Assembly: GCF_023276375.1 (NCBI RefSeq)
Contig: NZ_JALLPK010000002.1
Span: 310,001-374,000, forward strand
Direction: 5' to 3'
From: Halocatena marina
GTDB taxonomy: Archaea > Halobacteriota > Halobacteria > Halobacteriales > Haloarculaceae
DNA: 64,000 bases
Part shown: positions 26,507 through 36,303 of the stretch, piece after piece
Layout of the letters: the number at the start of each line of letters is the position of its first letter
Numbering within the stretch: the stretch's first letter is position 1
Notes under the pieces: generated by a model
The model's database searches: none
What the model saw: the letters and a program-made list of their open reading frames with translations, nothing else
Told to the model about the DNA's origin: nothing
Translations under genes and position numbers: made by a program

Positions 26507-27045
26507 TCCTCCGCTTCAAGTGCCTCAAGGACTTGCAAAATGCCGTTCGCTCCTGGGTTGACATCGAGAGGAGAGAGATAATTCCATTGAATTTCCCCCG
26601 TACCGTCGATAACAAAGAGCGCGCGCTCGGACGTTCCGTCTTCTGGTCGATACACACCGTAGGCTTTCGCCACTTCGCCCTTTGGCTCAAAATCTGCGAG
26701 GAGCGGGAACTGCAGAGCTCTGTCGTTCGAAAATGAGTCGTGAGACCAGACACCGTCGACAGAAATACCCAATAGCTGAGCATCATACAGATTGAATTCT
26801 TCGAGTAATTCGTTGTATAGCGCCATTTGGTCGCCACAGACGGGACTCCAGTCGGCAGGATAAAACGCAAGGATCACGCGTTGATCACGAAAGTCGTGTA
26901 GTGAAAGTGTTTGATCTGGCGTCGAATACAGAGTGAAGTCGGGAGCTTTCGTTCCCGCTGCAAGTGGCTGCGTCGGATACTGTTTTTCAGGACAGTCAGC
27001 CACTCCGCAGGTAGCAAACTCCCACTCGTATTCTGATTTGCGCAT
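26503..27045 (-). CDS. Peroxiredoxin (AhpC/TSA, Bcp-like)
   Basis: A 180-residue peroxiredoxin from the ATG at 27045 (MRKSEYEWEFATCG). The core APDFTLYSTPDQTLSLHDF then VILAFYPADWSPVCGDQ is typical; Cys70 in the last motif is the peroxidatic cysteine and the preceding residues fill the place of the usual T-x-x-C. The protein reduces hydroperoxides. An extra Cys pair near the N-terminus (FATCGVADCPEK, Cys13 and Cys18) is unusual and might serve as a resolving or metal-binding pair. It is the first gene of a two-gene unit with the DsbA-like protein. Confidence 0.9.
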   Translation of the reverse strand: MRKSEYEWEFATCGVADCPEKQYPTQPLAAGTKAPDFTLYSTPDQTLSLHDFRDQRVILAFYPADWSPVCGDQMALYNELLEEFNLYDAQLLGISVDGVWSHDSFSNDRALQFPLLADFEPKGEVAKAYGVYRPEDGTSERALFVIDGTGEIQWNYLSPLDVNPGANGILQVLEALEAEE

Positions 27046-27822
27046 AAGAACCAACTCAGATATTTGTTAGCTATTAATACGTATATCTGTTGTGGGAACT
27101 GAACTGCATCGAAATCGGCAATATCTAAACTATTTCGGTTCTAATTATTACCACCCGATTTTGGTTTGTTGGCGATTGCTCATTGTCCGACTGATTTTTG
27201 AGGTCCTACGCTACCTCACGAGGTATAGCTCTCGACAGTGGTATGGATGAATCGGTAGCTCAGGTTCAGATGTCGAATTGTGCAAGTCACAACAGAGATT
27301 GGAACCCTCACGGACTGTACGACACTACTGTCTCTGTTCGATACGTAAGCATACAGACGAAGTTGGCTGCGTATTCCTCTCTCTGTAAGCCGGGACAACC
27401 AATGCAACATCGCAAGGACGTGCCTGTCGATACATCGTCGATGCGATAGCTTGGTGCTGCCTCTATTTTCACAATATGAGATACGAATTAGCAGAGGTGA
27501 TCCGTGGATGTCGTTGATCGCCCACTAGTGGTCAGTTCGCCGTCAAACATCTCCTGTAGGTAGCTTGTAGTAGATGCTTGCATTTACAGCCGTACAAATG
27601 TAATGATCTTGGCGAATAACGGACAAAGAGGTGTGCCACAGTACTGATCGAGCAGCAAAAGTCGACAGAGCCCGCCATAATCTGTAGCAATTTGGTTGGG
27701 GTGCTACGAAGGAATTTCATTTGAAACAGCGTCTCAATCGGTGATTCAATATCTCTTGAACATTCTCGATCGCCACGATCCCGAGCGGAGGTACTCAGAT
27801 ACAGTCCGTCTTCGTCTGCTAA
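27046..27822. other. Intergenic, no supported gene
   Basis: About 780 bases with short frames on both strands and no recognisable homology. Composition is closer to coding than the AT-rich spacers elsewhere, so it may contain decayed coding DNA. Confidence 0.4.
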
Positions 27823-29625
27823 TTAGTTCGTCTCTGGTTCTGTGGTTCTCTCATTATCGGTTGTAGTCTCGTCATCACCGCCGTCAGTGGCGGTCGTCTG
27901 GAGGCGGCGTGCGTGCCATTCGAACTCAGGTGATGTCATACCGTACTCTCGGAAATTCCACGGATCTTCACCGACTTCAGGCCCTTCGTACCACGAGACG
28001 ACGAAATTCCACAGCCAGATAACCGTCCCGATCGCCATGAGGAACGCCCCGAAGGTAGCAATCTGATGGAGATTCTCGACGAGGAGCGAGAACGGAGCGC
28101 CGTCAGGGAGTGCATAGGTCGCGTATCGGCGGGGCATTCCCTCATAGCCCAACAGCAACATTGCAAAGAACGTGATGTTGGATCCGAGCATCCAGAACCA
28201 GAAGTGCCACCGTGCGAGTGTCCGCTGATACATCCGACCAGTGAAGATCGGATACCAGTAATATAAAGCAGCAAAGCCAGCGAAGGCGATCGCACCCATA
28301 ACGATGTAGTGAAAATGACCAATGACGTAATAGGTGTCCGTGAGAATGAGATCAACGGGAATGGCCGCAAGGAAGACTCCGGTCACACCACCGATAATGA
28401 AGTTCGAGACGAAACCGATACAGAACAGCATCGGTGCGGTCAATCGGAGATTCCCATCCCACATCGTCGTAATCCAGTTGAACGTCTTCACCGCACTCGG
28501 GATCGCAATGGCGAGTGAAACCGCCATGAAGCTCAGCCGGATACGCGGATCGATGCCGGTCGCAAACATGTGGTGTGCCCACACGCCAAACGACAGCACA
28601 CCGATCGCCAACGTGGAGTAGACGATGAACTTGAAGCCGAACAGCTTCCGGCCCGCAAATTTCGGAATCACGAGACTCACAATACCCATCGGTGGCAGTA
28701 CAATGATATACACTTCGGGGTGCCCGAAGAACCAGAATAGGTGCTGCCAGAGAAGCGAGCCACCACCGTTGGCTGCGAAGAACGTCGATCCAAAGTTCCG
28801 GTCCAGCAGCAGCATGATCAATGCGCTCCCGAGCAGTGGGAACGCAAATAGGACCAGTCCCGATTGGGTGAGGATCGTCCACGAGAATATATCGAGGCTT
28901 GCCCAAGTGACATCCCTCGATCGTTCGGTAAAGATAGTGGCGATAAAGTTGATCGCACCCATTGTCGTCGAAACACCTGTCAAGTGGAGGCCGAGGAGAA
29001 AGAGATCTACACCGGGATTGACCTGCTGGGCCGAGAGCGGTGTGTACATCGTCCAACTCGTTTGGGATGCTTGAATAGCACCACCGGTTGCGGTATCGAG
29101 AAAGAAACCTCCCCAAATGAGCAATGCACCTGGCGGAAGTAGCCAGAACGCAATGGCGTTGATCCGTGGAAACGCCATGTCGTCTGCGCCGATGAGCAAC
29201 GGAATGAAGTAGTTCCCAAGTGCTGCGATGATCGGCGTCGCAAATAGAAACAACATGGTGGTCCCGTGGCTCGTCATCAACGCGTTATACAAGTTCTCTC
29301 CACCGAATCCGGCGAGCAGATCCATCTCTGGCGTCATGAGCTCTGCACGCAGCAAGAAGGCGGCAAGTCCAGCCCACATAAAGGCAATGAGGGAAAAGGC
29401 ACCGTAGAGCATTCCAATGTCCTTGTGATCGACCGTCGTCAACCAACGAATGAGGCCGGACGGCTTTTCTTCAGAAATATACCCCGTCTCGTCACTGACA
29501 GCGGTGCCTCCGCTGGTAAGTGGCGTGTACGATCGCCAGTCCTCCATGCGAGAGAGGGCCAAAGCCACCCCTACGAGAAAGAGACCCATGAATATAGTCA
29601 GCGCGAGCTGTGCTGAGAGGTCCAT
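27823..29625 (-). CDS. coxA: Cytochrome c oxidase subunit I (A-type heme-copper oxidase)
   Basis: A 600-residue subunit I from the ATG at 29625 (MDLSAQLALTIFMG); the upstream in-frame ATG adds a non-family leader. Twelve or more membrane segments carry the full set of ligands: His120 in MTSHGTTMLF, the copper/Tyr motif FGHPEVYIIVLP (His301, Glu303, Tyr305), WAHHMFATG (His350, His351), and the heme pair GHFHYIVMG (His436, His438). Lys379 in SAVKTFNW is the K-channel residue and the HPEV glutamate marks an A-type pump. It would reduce oxygen and pump protons. The C-terminus is a soluble Thr/Glu-rich tail. No subunit II or III gene lies next to it, so the partners must be encoded elsewhere. Confidence 0.95.
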   Translation of the reverse strand: MDLSAQLALTIFMGLFLVGVALALSRMEDWRSYTPLTSGGTAVSDETGYISEEKPSGLIRWLTTVDHKDIGMLYGAFSLIAFMWAGLAAFLLRAELMTPEMDLLAGFGGENLYNALMTSHGTTMLFLFATPIIAALGNYFIPLLIGADDMAFPRINAIAFWLLPPGALLIWGGFFLDTATGGAIQASQTSWTMYTPLSAQQVNPGVDLFLLGLHLTGVSTTMGAINFIATIFTERSRDVTWASLDIFSWTILTQSGLVLFAFPLLGSALIMLLLDRNFGSTFFAANGGGSLLWQHLFWFFGHPEVYIIVLPPMGIVSLVIPKFAGRKLFGFKFIVYSTLAIGVLSFGVWAHHMFATGIDPRIRLSFMAVSLAIAIPSAVKTFNWITTMWDGNLRLTAPMLFCIGFVSNFIIGGVTGVFLAAIPVDLILTDTYYVIGHFHYIVMGAIAFAGFAALYYWYPIFTGRMYQRTLARWHFWFWMLGSNITFFAMLLLGYEGMPRRYATYALPDGAPFSLLVENLHQIATFGAFLMAIGTVIWLWNFVVSWYEGPEVGEDPWNFREYGMTSPEFEWHARRLQTTATDGGDDETTTDNERTTEPETN

Positions 29626-30475
29626 ATTTACCCTTCGGTACTGGTGGATTAGAAAGGTTGTGTCCGCTACGATTACATTATCCATCCAATGACTGATTTT
29701 ATCGACGACGTCTAATACTGAGTCGCTTTATCGATGAGACTCATCTATACGAATGTCTCTTGTGGTGTTCTCTGACTAGCTGACTTCTATTGGCCATGCT
29801 TTGCTAGACACCGATTGAGGATCAAAATGGTATAGGTGAATCGAAGTGAGATACATAGACTATAGAACTATATGCTCATTTAGCACTACTATCGATCGTC
29901 TGCTCAAACGTATTTTCAAACGAACGCGGCCAGCAGACACGAGACGCTGTCAAATGGTTGCTGCAGTCGTGACGAGTGGAACGAGGACCATTTCGACTGT
30001 TGGGAATGCTTCCAGTCTGAAGTCTGTTTCTGTGAATCGATACCGACTGTTTTCACGGTTCGTACTGTGGGTAGGCGTCCCTACACCGAAGTATTGACGT
30101 AACGAATCAGACTGCTTGTTAGTACTGAGGACGATCAGTACAAGTACATCTCTTGACCCTTTAGTTTGAGTAGATATTTCTGAGTGATTCCTCTATGAAT
30201 GCACCCATTATGCGAGCAGTGAATATCAGCACATTTCTTTGAAAGTCAGTTTCTTGACGCCCGTGTTCACATCGACCCTGCTAGATCTACTGGGAATGCG
30301 CCATTCTGTTTTGCTCAGGTTGTTATCGGAAATAAAGAACGAACGCAGAAGTCTCTCGTCAGCACATTCTCGAAAGATGACTGGCTGTGACTATTCCATT
30401 ACTCTGGCTGAATCGATGGGCACAAAACGAGTCAGCACCAGTGCAACGACGGGCACGGTACCGATGTGTCGATAG
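29626..30475. other. Intergenic, no supported gene
   Basis: About 850 bases. A + strand frame around 29920-30100 has a Cys-rich, protein-like stretch (WNEDHFDCWECF) with no upstream start; it could be the tail of a decayed gene but I cannot name a family. Confidence 0.4.
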
Positions 30476-31273
30476 CTACGAAAGGTCACTCTGTTCGAAT
30501 CGTCGATACGCCAGCCCGAGCGGGACGACAAGCCAGAACCCGACGATCACCCAGCCGAACCACGGATCAAGGTAGAACGGAATTGGCTCTCTCACGATAC
30601 TAATCTCCATGAACGCTCTTCGTGGATTGATTCGTTGGAGGAGCGTCGTCCAATTCGGTGGTGGCGTGGGCTCTCCAGACATTGGAGGCGGGTGAACGAA
30701 CCGCATGATGGATCCGGTCACGAGATCCCACATGAACGAAAACAGGACGGTCAGTCCGAGTGCGCCAATTGCGGCTTTCATCGACGACCGCATCGCTGTC
30801 GAGAACGCCATAGCGATCGCCACGAAGATGATTCCAAACAGGGTAATTTCGCCAGCAGCGAAGAGAAACGCCGGTAGCGAGAAGAGGTTAGTGAACAGGA
30901 TTGTCTGGACGCCGACGAGGGCGAATCCGACGGCCATCGTCACGACAATAATCACCGACCGGCCAAGGAACTTCCCGAGCATGAGCTCCAATCGAGAGTG
31001 TGGCAGCGAGAGCAGTAATTTGAGGCTGCCCGATTCGCGCTCGCCGACGATTGCTCTGTAGCCGATCATCATGCCGAGAATTGGCACGACGACGCCCAAC
31101 ATCCCGACGATACCGTCGAACAGTATGTCGAATGTCCGTTCTTCACCGAGCCGCGAGCGATGGTAGTGAAACAGTAGCGTTGTGAACCCGACGAAGAACG
31201 CCACCATCACCTGAAGTGTCCGTGCTCGGACCGCATCTTCGAAATCCTTCTTCGCTATAACGAGCGTACTCAT
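30476..31273 (-). CDS. ABC-2 type transporter permease (copy 2)
   Basis: A 265-residue permease with about six membrane helices. It starts MSTLVIAKKDFEDAVRARTL and has the diagnostic cytoplasmic segment YRAIVGERESGSLKLLLSLP. The paralogue at 31838-32662 has almost the same layout (GYKAIVGERESGSLKLLLTL), so the two arose by tandem duplication and probably form a heterodimeric membrane pore. The middle gene encodes a secreted or membrane-anchored protein. In related haloarchaeal operons an ATP-binding subunit is encoded alongside; none is present here. Confidence 0.87.
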   Translation of the reverse strand: MSTLVIAKKDFEDAVRARTLQVMVAFFVGFTTLLFHYHRSRLGEERTFDILFDGIVGMLGVVVPILGMMIGYRAIVGERESGSLKLLLSLPHSRLELMLGKFLGRSVIIVVTMAVGFALVGVQTILFTNLFSLPAFLFAAGEITLFGIIFVAIAMAFSTAMRSSMKAAIGALGLTVLFSFMWDLVTGSIMRFVHPPPMSGEPTPPPNWTTLLQRINPRRAFMEISIVREPIPFYLDPWFGWVIVGFWLVVPLGLAYRRFEQSDLS

Positions 31274-31310
31274 CTTCGATCGACCTCAATTGTGCTTGTC
31301 ATTCGTGTAT

Positions 31311-31841
31311 TCATTGGTTTTTCGTGAGCCATTGCTGTCCTGCCAGTCCGAATAGGCCGATTGATCCGACGAGCGAGCCCAGCCGCAACGCGACCGCCTG
31401 CTGTGGTGGTCGTGGTTCGATGCGCATGAGTTGAACTGGATGGTACCGACCGTTGCGTTCGACCTGCACGATGGTTACGACAGACAGGAGGCGTCTCATG
31501 TCACTCTGCGCATCAATCTGTCCGTTCGCGGGCTGAGCGTTCGTCTCGCTCTCGTTCGGGACGAACGACGCCCACGGCTCTGGAGGGCTGTCGATCGGGA
31601 CGGTCTCGGCTTCAAACGACTTTTTGCCTCGTGGGAGTTCCTCGAACCACTGTTGTGCATCGGACGAGAGGTTCTGGTATCGTACGATCTCGCTTGCGAC
31701 CTGTTTGGGTTGGCTGCTGGCGTTCGGATCCCGAAGCACTTCGACCGCAGGGTCCTGAGCGGGCACGGGCGAGACAATCGGGAAGACAAACAGCACTAGC
31801 GCGAGAACCAGCACGCTGCTGAGGAAATGGCGATGATTCAC
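31311..31841 (-). CDS. Exported, membrane-anchored hypothetical protein between ABC-2 permeases
   Basis: A 176-residue protein. It begins with a Sec-type signal (HFLSSVLVLALVLFVFPIVS) ending near PVPAQDP, continues with a hydrophilic extracellular domain of about 110 residues, and ends with a hydrophobic segment LGSLVGSIGLFGLAG, so it is exported and anchored by its C-terminus. The family is not recognised. It overlaps the upstream permease gene by ATGA (31838-31841) and is followed after about 35 bases by the second permease, so it is likely an accessory of that transporter. Confidence 0.75.
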   Translation of the reverse strand: MNHRHFLSSVLVLALVLFVFPIVSPVPAQDPAVEVLRDPNASSQPKQVASEIVRYQNLSSDAQQWFEELPRGKKSFEAETVPIDSPPEPWASFVPNESETNAQPANGQIDAQSDMRRLLSVVTIVQVERNGRYHPVQLMRIEPRPPQQAVALRLGSLVGSIGLFGLAGQQWLTKNQ

Positions 31842-32662
31842 GCCAGATCACTCCGTTCGAACCGCACGTACGCTAGTCCAAGCGGGAGAACCAGCCACAC
31901 TCCAATGATGACGACCGCGAACCACGGTTCGAGATAGAATGTATTGGGTTCGACGCCGAACGGTGTGACGTCTTTGAACGCGTTGCGTGGATTCAACCGC
32001 TTGATGAGATAGTACCAGTCGGGGAGTTCGGACACCGGTCCAACGGCGCTGTTCTCCGGTGTTCGTTCCACGAACGACTTTGTGAGGGTAAGCACCGAGT
32101 CCCAGAGGAACACGAACAACAACGTGAGGCCGATCGCTCCCCACATCGCCATCATCGACGTCCGCATCGCTGTCGAGAACGCGATGGCAATTGCGACGAA
32201 CGTTACTCCGACGATCGCCATCTTCACAGCAGCCATCGCATACACAGATAATGAAAACAGTTCGGAACTGGCGGCGAACTGCACCCCAACGAGGGCAAAG
32301 CCGATGAGTACCGAGAGGACGACGACGGCTGATCGCCCGAGGAACTTCCCGAGCACCACGTCCCACCGCGTGTGTGGCAGCGTGAGCAACAGCTTGAGAC
32401 TCCCGGACTCGCGCTCTCCAACGATTGCCTTGTAGCCCAGCATCGTTCCCAGCACTGGAACGAGTATGCTCACGCCTGCAGTGATCTCGGAAGCGACACG
32501 CGCTGGGTCTCTGATCGCTGCGAGTCGTGCGCTTGACGCCATATACAGCTGATAATAGACCACCATCGCCAACACCGCCGCAAACAGTGTCGCTACCACC
32601 ATCAGCGCCCGCGATCGGATCGCGTCCTCGAACTCCTTTCGAGCGACCGTGAGCGTGCTCAC
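31838..32662 (-). CDS. ABC-2 type transporter permease (copy 1)
   Basis: A 274-residue permease starting MSTLTVARKEFEDAIRSRAL, with about six helices and the cytoplasmic motif GYKAIVGERESGSLKLLLTL. It is the first gene of the three-gene unit permease, exported protein, permease. The last 40 residues (YLEPWFAVVIIGVWLVLPLG then ERSDLA) closely match the other permease, supporting duplication. Upstream, 32663-32940 has no ATPase and the next gene is on the other strand, so the nucleotide-binding subunit must be supplied from elsewhere or has been lost. Confidence 0.87.
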   Translation of the reverse strand: MSTLTVARKEFEDAIRSRALMVVATLFAAVLAMVVYYQLYMASSARLAAIRDPARVASEITAGVSILVPVLGTMLGYKAIVGERESGSLKLLLTLPHTRWDVVLGKFLGRSAVVVLSVLIGFALVGVQFAASSELFSLSVYAMAAVKMAIVGVTFVAIAIAFSTAMRTSMMAMWGAIGLTLLFVFLWDSVLTLTKSFVERTPENSAVGPVSELPDWYYLIKRLNPRNAFKDVTPFGVEPNTFYLEPWFAVVIIGVWLVLPLGLAYVRFERSDLA

Positions 32663-32940
32663 CGCCGATCACCGCTACGTCTAACAATCATATCGGGCTG
32701 AAAATGTCACCAATAGGTGCTGACAGAAGATATAGCTGTAAATATTTCGATCTAGATCCTGCTCACTATCCACGCAGCATGCCGTTTCGAACGAATCACA
32801 TCGAATAATAATTACTTACAAGCGTGACGCATGACTGCTTAGCTCGATGTCGATCCACCCATTACTTGTCGGTTGGATACCATCCCTACCTATGCAATGG
32901 TGTCCGTTCGATCGTTCGATCGCTTCGAGGTGGTGCTGAG

Positions 32941-33528
32941 ATGTGGCCGTGGTCGCACGCAGCGGTTGGTTATCTCTGTTACTCGCTCGGTACGCGTCTC
33001 GTCGGTCGCCGGCCGACCACAGGCCCGACAGTGGCTGTCCTATTCGGTGCACTCCTCCCGGATCTCGTGGACAAACCGCTCTCGTGGGTCTTTGGGCTAG
33101 TTCCGCAGGGATACGCGGTTGCTCATTCGGTGCTCCTTGCCGTTCCACTCGGAATCGCTGCGCTCGTGCTGACACACCAGCACGATCGTCGCCTACTTGG
33201 TATTGCCTTCGTCGTCGGCTACTGGTCACATCTACTGGGCGACGTGCTGTTCGGGGTATTGCGGTCAAATCCACACGCGTTCGGGCGTGTACTCTGGCCG
33301 ATCGTCACGCTGCCTGCGTATGAACAACCCGTGCTCACCCGCCTCGGCGACTACGTCTCGGTGTTCACTGGCTTTCAGTCAACCGACGATGCAATGATCG
33401 TGATCCTTGGGGCAAGCGTGGTTTACGTAACGATTGGCGTCTGGATCTTCGACGGCCGTCCCGGGCTAACACCGATACGGCAGGCACTAGAGCGATCATT
33501 CGACGGCCCGACCGACGGCAACGAGTGA
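32941..33528 (+). CDS. DUF457/YdjM-like membrane-bound metal-dependent hydrolase
   Basis: A 195-residue membrane protein from the ATG at 32941 (MWPWSHAAVGYLCYSLG); a longer upstream frame lacks family features. WPWSHAAVGYL, GALLPDLVDKPLSWVFG, VAHSVLLAVPLG and GYWSHLLGDVLFG carry the conserved His and Asp residues of the DUF457 (YdjM) family, between about four helices. Bacterial members are called inner-membrane putative metal hydrolases; the substrate is unknown. Single gene, divergent from the permease operon. Confidence 0.85.
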   Translation: MWPWSHAAVGYLCYSLGTRLVGRRPTTGPTVAVLFGALLPDLVDKPLSWVFGLVPQGYAVAHSVLLAVPLGIAALVLTHQHDRRLLGIAFVVGYWSHLLGDVLFGVLRSNPHAFGRVLWPIVTLPAYEQPVLTRLGDYVSVFTGFQSTDDAMIVILGASVVYVTIGVWIFDGRPGLTPIRQALERSFDGPTDGNE

Positions 33529-34114
33529 TCCTCACGTGGTCTGGGACAGTTCGCTGGTCTACTCAATGAACTGCTCTTCGAGCGACCGCTCTTCGGTGCT
33601 GCAATCCTCGGTGCGAGCACGCTTCTGAATCGTCGACAACACGTTCCCTTTCACATCGATAGTCGCTTCGATCGTGATCGCTGATCGATTGATAACAACA
33701 GATACAATAGATTCTTGTTTCACGGCACATCGACATTTCAACGATGTCGGTACTTGATACGGATGCTGTGGTGCGTTCTTCTCTCCTGTCTACGCTTCGA
33801 AGGTCCATTACAACGTTAGCACCGTAAAGGATTGTTGTATGGCGTAGGAATAACGATAAACGGATGTCTGTAAGCCTCTCAGGCCATCGATACGCAAATC
33901 TGATACAAAATCACAATTGAGAACAAGTACACCAACAGATACCAACAGATACAGTCGTATGTGGGCTGAAAACAGCAGATTAATATAGTGTAGTGACAAA
34001 CAAGATTTCTGAGATGGAGACGAACAATCGTAATATTATCAGTGACATAGAAGGCCTCAGGGCAGCCCCTGATTGGGCCGGATTCTAACAATATTAAATA
34101 AGTGATTTAACACA
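33529..34114. other. Intergenic, no firm gene
   Basis: A minus-strand frame at 33559-33741 gives a plausible-looking 60-residue tail (TIEATIDVKGNVLSTIQKRA), but its start is unsupported and I know no family. The rest is AT-rich. Confidence 0.35.
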
Positions 34115-36214
34115 ATGGAAAATTGGTCCAACGCATCTTCTATCGGACGACGGTCAATTCTCAAAACGATCGGGGCGACAGGAGCACTGGCCGGGATTGG
34201 TGGAGCTCAGGCAAGCACTCTTTCTGACACCCAGCGTGCCCAACAATCAACAGAGGGGACGACACACGATCTTTTGGTTCGAGGGGTCGGCGACCCCGCA
34301 CGCTATCAGTTTACCACAAGCGGAACGGTCTCCGGGACCGGTTCACTCGAATCGAACGACAGTGTTGATGGGAACAGAGGTTCAGGGAGAGTTGCCTGGG
34401 GAGACGACCGTTTCCGATTCACCGGTGAGATTCTCTCGTTTGAACTGCTCGAGGGTAGTGCCGACGATGTCAATGTGTTCGTCGACGGCCAGAAGGTATC
34501 ACTCACGGAGCTGAACGCCAGCGGGGCTTCGGCAAGGACGCTCACAGTCGATGAGCCGTGGCAGACGTACCAACTAGCGGGTCAGTACGAGTCGCCGGTT
34601 GTCATCGCCTCGCCACTGTCGTATGCCGGGTCTAATCCGTGTCACGTCCGATTACAGAATGTCTCCAGCGAAAGCTTCGACGCCCGTATCGAAGAGTGGG
34701 ACTATCTCAACGACATTCACTACGACGAGACCGTCGGTAGTCTTGCGATTGAGTCCGGAACACACGGATTAGACAACGGAAGTACCGTCGAAGTTGGTCG
34801 CACGCTTGCCGATCACACGTGGTCCAGCGTGTCGTTCGATCAGACGTTCGACCAAACGCCTCTCGTGTTCTGTCAGTCAGAGACCATGCAAGGCAACCAG
34901 GCGATCGTCACCCGCGTCTCGAACGTTTCGTCTGAGGGATTTGACGTAAAAGTCCAAGAGGAAGAGGCAAACGGTTCACACAAGGTCGAATCCCTCGGAT
35001 ACGTCGCCATCGAACCCGGTGTTGGAACCTTACACGGGATGGCATTCGAGGCGGGTCGGACGACGATCGATGGGCACTGGCACAGTCTCTCCTTTGAGAA
35101 TGGGTTTACGAATCCCGTCTTCCTCGCGGGGATGCAGACGTACAACGGCTCGAATCCGGCTGGGCTCCGTCACCGAAATCTCTCGGAAACGAGTGTCACG
35201 GTGAAAGTGGACGAAGAACGGAGTCTTGACGACGAGATGTATCACATAGAGGAACAAATCGCATATTTAGTGCTTGAGTCGAACGAGACTCCGCTGTACG
35301 TTGGCGAGACGATTCCGGAGATGCCGCACGCTCCGCACGGTGCAACGCTTCCGACGGGCACGAATTTCCATCCGTCGGACGCCACGCCCGTGTTGCGAGC
35401 CAGTGACGTGACCGACTACGGAGCCGTTGATTACGTTGCGGATCCGTTCATGTTCGTCGAGGAGGGCACGTGGCACATGTTCTTCGAGATCGTCAACGAG
35501 AATCGGAGGCCGGACGCCCCGATTGGGCACGCTACCAGTTCGGATGGATTACACTGGACCTACAACCAGGTCGTGCTCACGAAGCGATACCACACATCCT
35601 TCCCGCTCGTCTGGAAATATCAGAACGAGTATTACATGTGCCCACCGACGGGAAAGAAAGTAGAGCTGTACAAAGCCCAGCAGTTCCCCACCGACTGGAC
35701 GCATATCGGCAACGCGATCGATGTCGACTACTATCCCCACGATCCGACGTTCGTCCGGTACAAGGGGCGGTGGTGGCTGTTCACCGAGCGGGGCAACGAG
35801 AACGTAATGGTGTATCATTCGACGGATCTCGAACGCGAGGGGTGGATTCCACACGAGGGCAACCCCGTCGTCACGGATCGGCTCCAAGCAGGCCGACAAG
35901 GTGGCCGACCAATCGTCGTTGACGATCGACTGTTCCTCTACTTCCAGGACTCTGTCGAAAACTACGGAGACGCCGTCAGGTGCTACGAGGTGACCGACCT
36001 CTCACCATCTACGTACGCCGATCAAGAGGTCTCCGGATCGCCCGTGCTCCACGAGTTCGGCAGCGACTGGGCGAACGATGGAATGCACACGTTCGATCCG
36101 TGGTGGCTCGGACCGGGGAAGGGCTGGCGGTGTGCGGTCGATGGGGTTCGTGCGCAGGAGTCAAGCGAGGATCTGTGGACAATCGGTATCGTCGATATCC
36201 CACCCACTGGATAA
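34115..36214 (+). CDS. Tat-exported lectin-like/five-bladed beta-propeller protein
   Basis: A 699-residue exported protein. It begins with a twin-arginine signal (SIGRRSILKTIGATGALAGI, Arg12-Arg13). Residues about 50-140 form a haloarchaeal beta-sandwich (RVAWGDDRFRFTGEI). Residues about 145-400 contain three related blocks of about 85 residues, each with a Trp/His strand and a strand pattern such as SSVSFDQTFDQTPLVF or HSLSFENGFTNPVFLAG; they resemble H-type lectin-like repeats. From about 420 to the end is a GH43/GH32-like propeller: DPFMFVEEGTWHMFFEIVNE, GHATSSDGLHWTYNQVVL, HDPTFVRYKGRWWLFTERGN. Such propellers bind or hydrolyse glycans. A surface carbohydrate-binding or hydrolytic role is likely; catalytic residues are not certain. 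A fragment of a paralogue is at 21463-21576. Confidence 0.8.
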   Translation: MENWSNASSIGRRSILKTIGATGALAGIGGAQASTLSDTQRAQQSTEGTTHDLLVRGVGDPARYQFTTSGTVSGTGSLESNDSVDGNRGSGRVAWGDDRFRFTGEILSFELLEGSADDVNVFVDGQKVSLTELNASGASARTLTVDEPWQTYQLAGQYESPVVIASPLSYAGSNPCHVRLQNVSSESFDARIEEWDYLNDIHYDETVGSLAIESGTHGLDNGSTVEVGRTLADHTWSSVSFDQTFDQTPLVFCQSETMQGNQAIVTRVSNVSSEGFDVKVQEEEANGSHKVESLGYVAIEPGVGTLHGMAFEAGRTTIDGHWHSLSFENGFTNPVFLAGMQTYNGSNPAGLRHRNLSETSVTVKVDEERSLDDEMYHIEEQIAYLVLESNETPLYVGETIPEMPHAPHGATLPTGTNFHPSDATPVLRASDVTDYGAVDYVADPFMFVEEGTWHMFFEIVNENRRPDAPIGHATSSDGLHWTYNQVVLTKRYHTSFPLVWKYQNEYYMCPPTGKKVELYKAQQFPTDWTHIGNAIDVDYYPHDPTFVRYKGRWWLFTERGNENVMVYHSTDLEREGWIPHEGNPVVTDRLQAGRQGGRPIVVDDRLFLYFQDSVENYGDAVRCYEVTDLSPSTYADQEVSGSPVLHEFGSDWANDGMHTFDPWWLGPGKGWRCAVDGVRAQESSEDLWTIGIVDIPPTG

Positions 36215-36303
36215 GCTATCCGGATAAAAAAATCGATATCTCAAGCTTCGAATCAACTGGAGTGACTCGCCACCGAACGTGGGTGATAGTGACTCACTGC
36301 ATA

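Noticed and set aside
28352..29116. 254-codon minus-strand frame under the cytochrome oxidase gene
   Set aside because: It lies within coxA in another frame and encodes a His/Arg/Cys-rich sequence unlike a haloarchaeal protein.
31848..32687. 279-codon minus-strand frame overlapping ABC-2 permease copy 1
   Set aside because: It runs in another frame of the same strand as the permease and is Arg-rich; the permease frame has family motifs.
33651..33666. ORB-like CACATCGATAG at the start of an intergenic region
   Set aside because: Only the first 11 bases match and the G-run half is absent, so it is probably chance.
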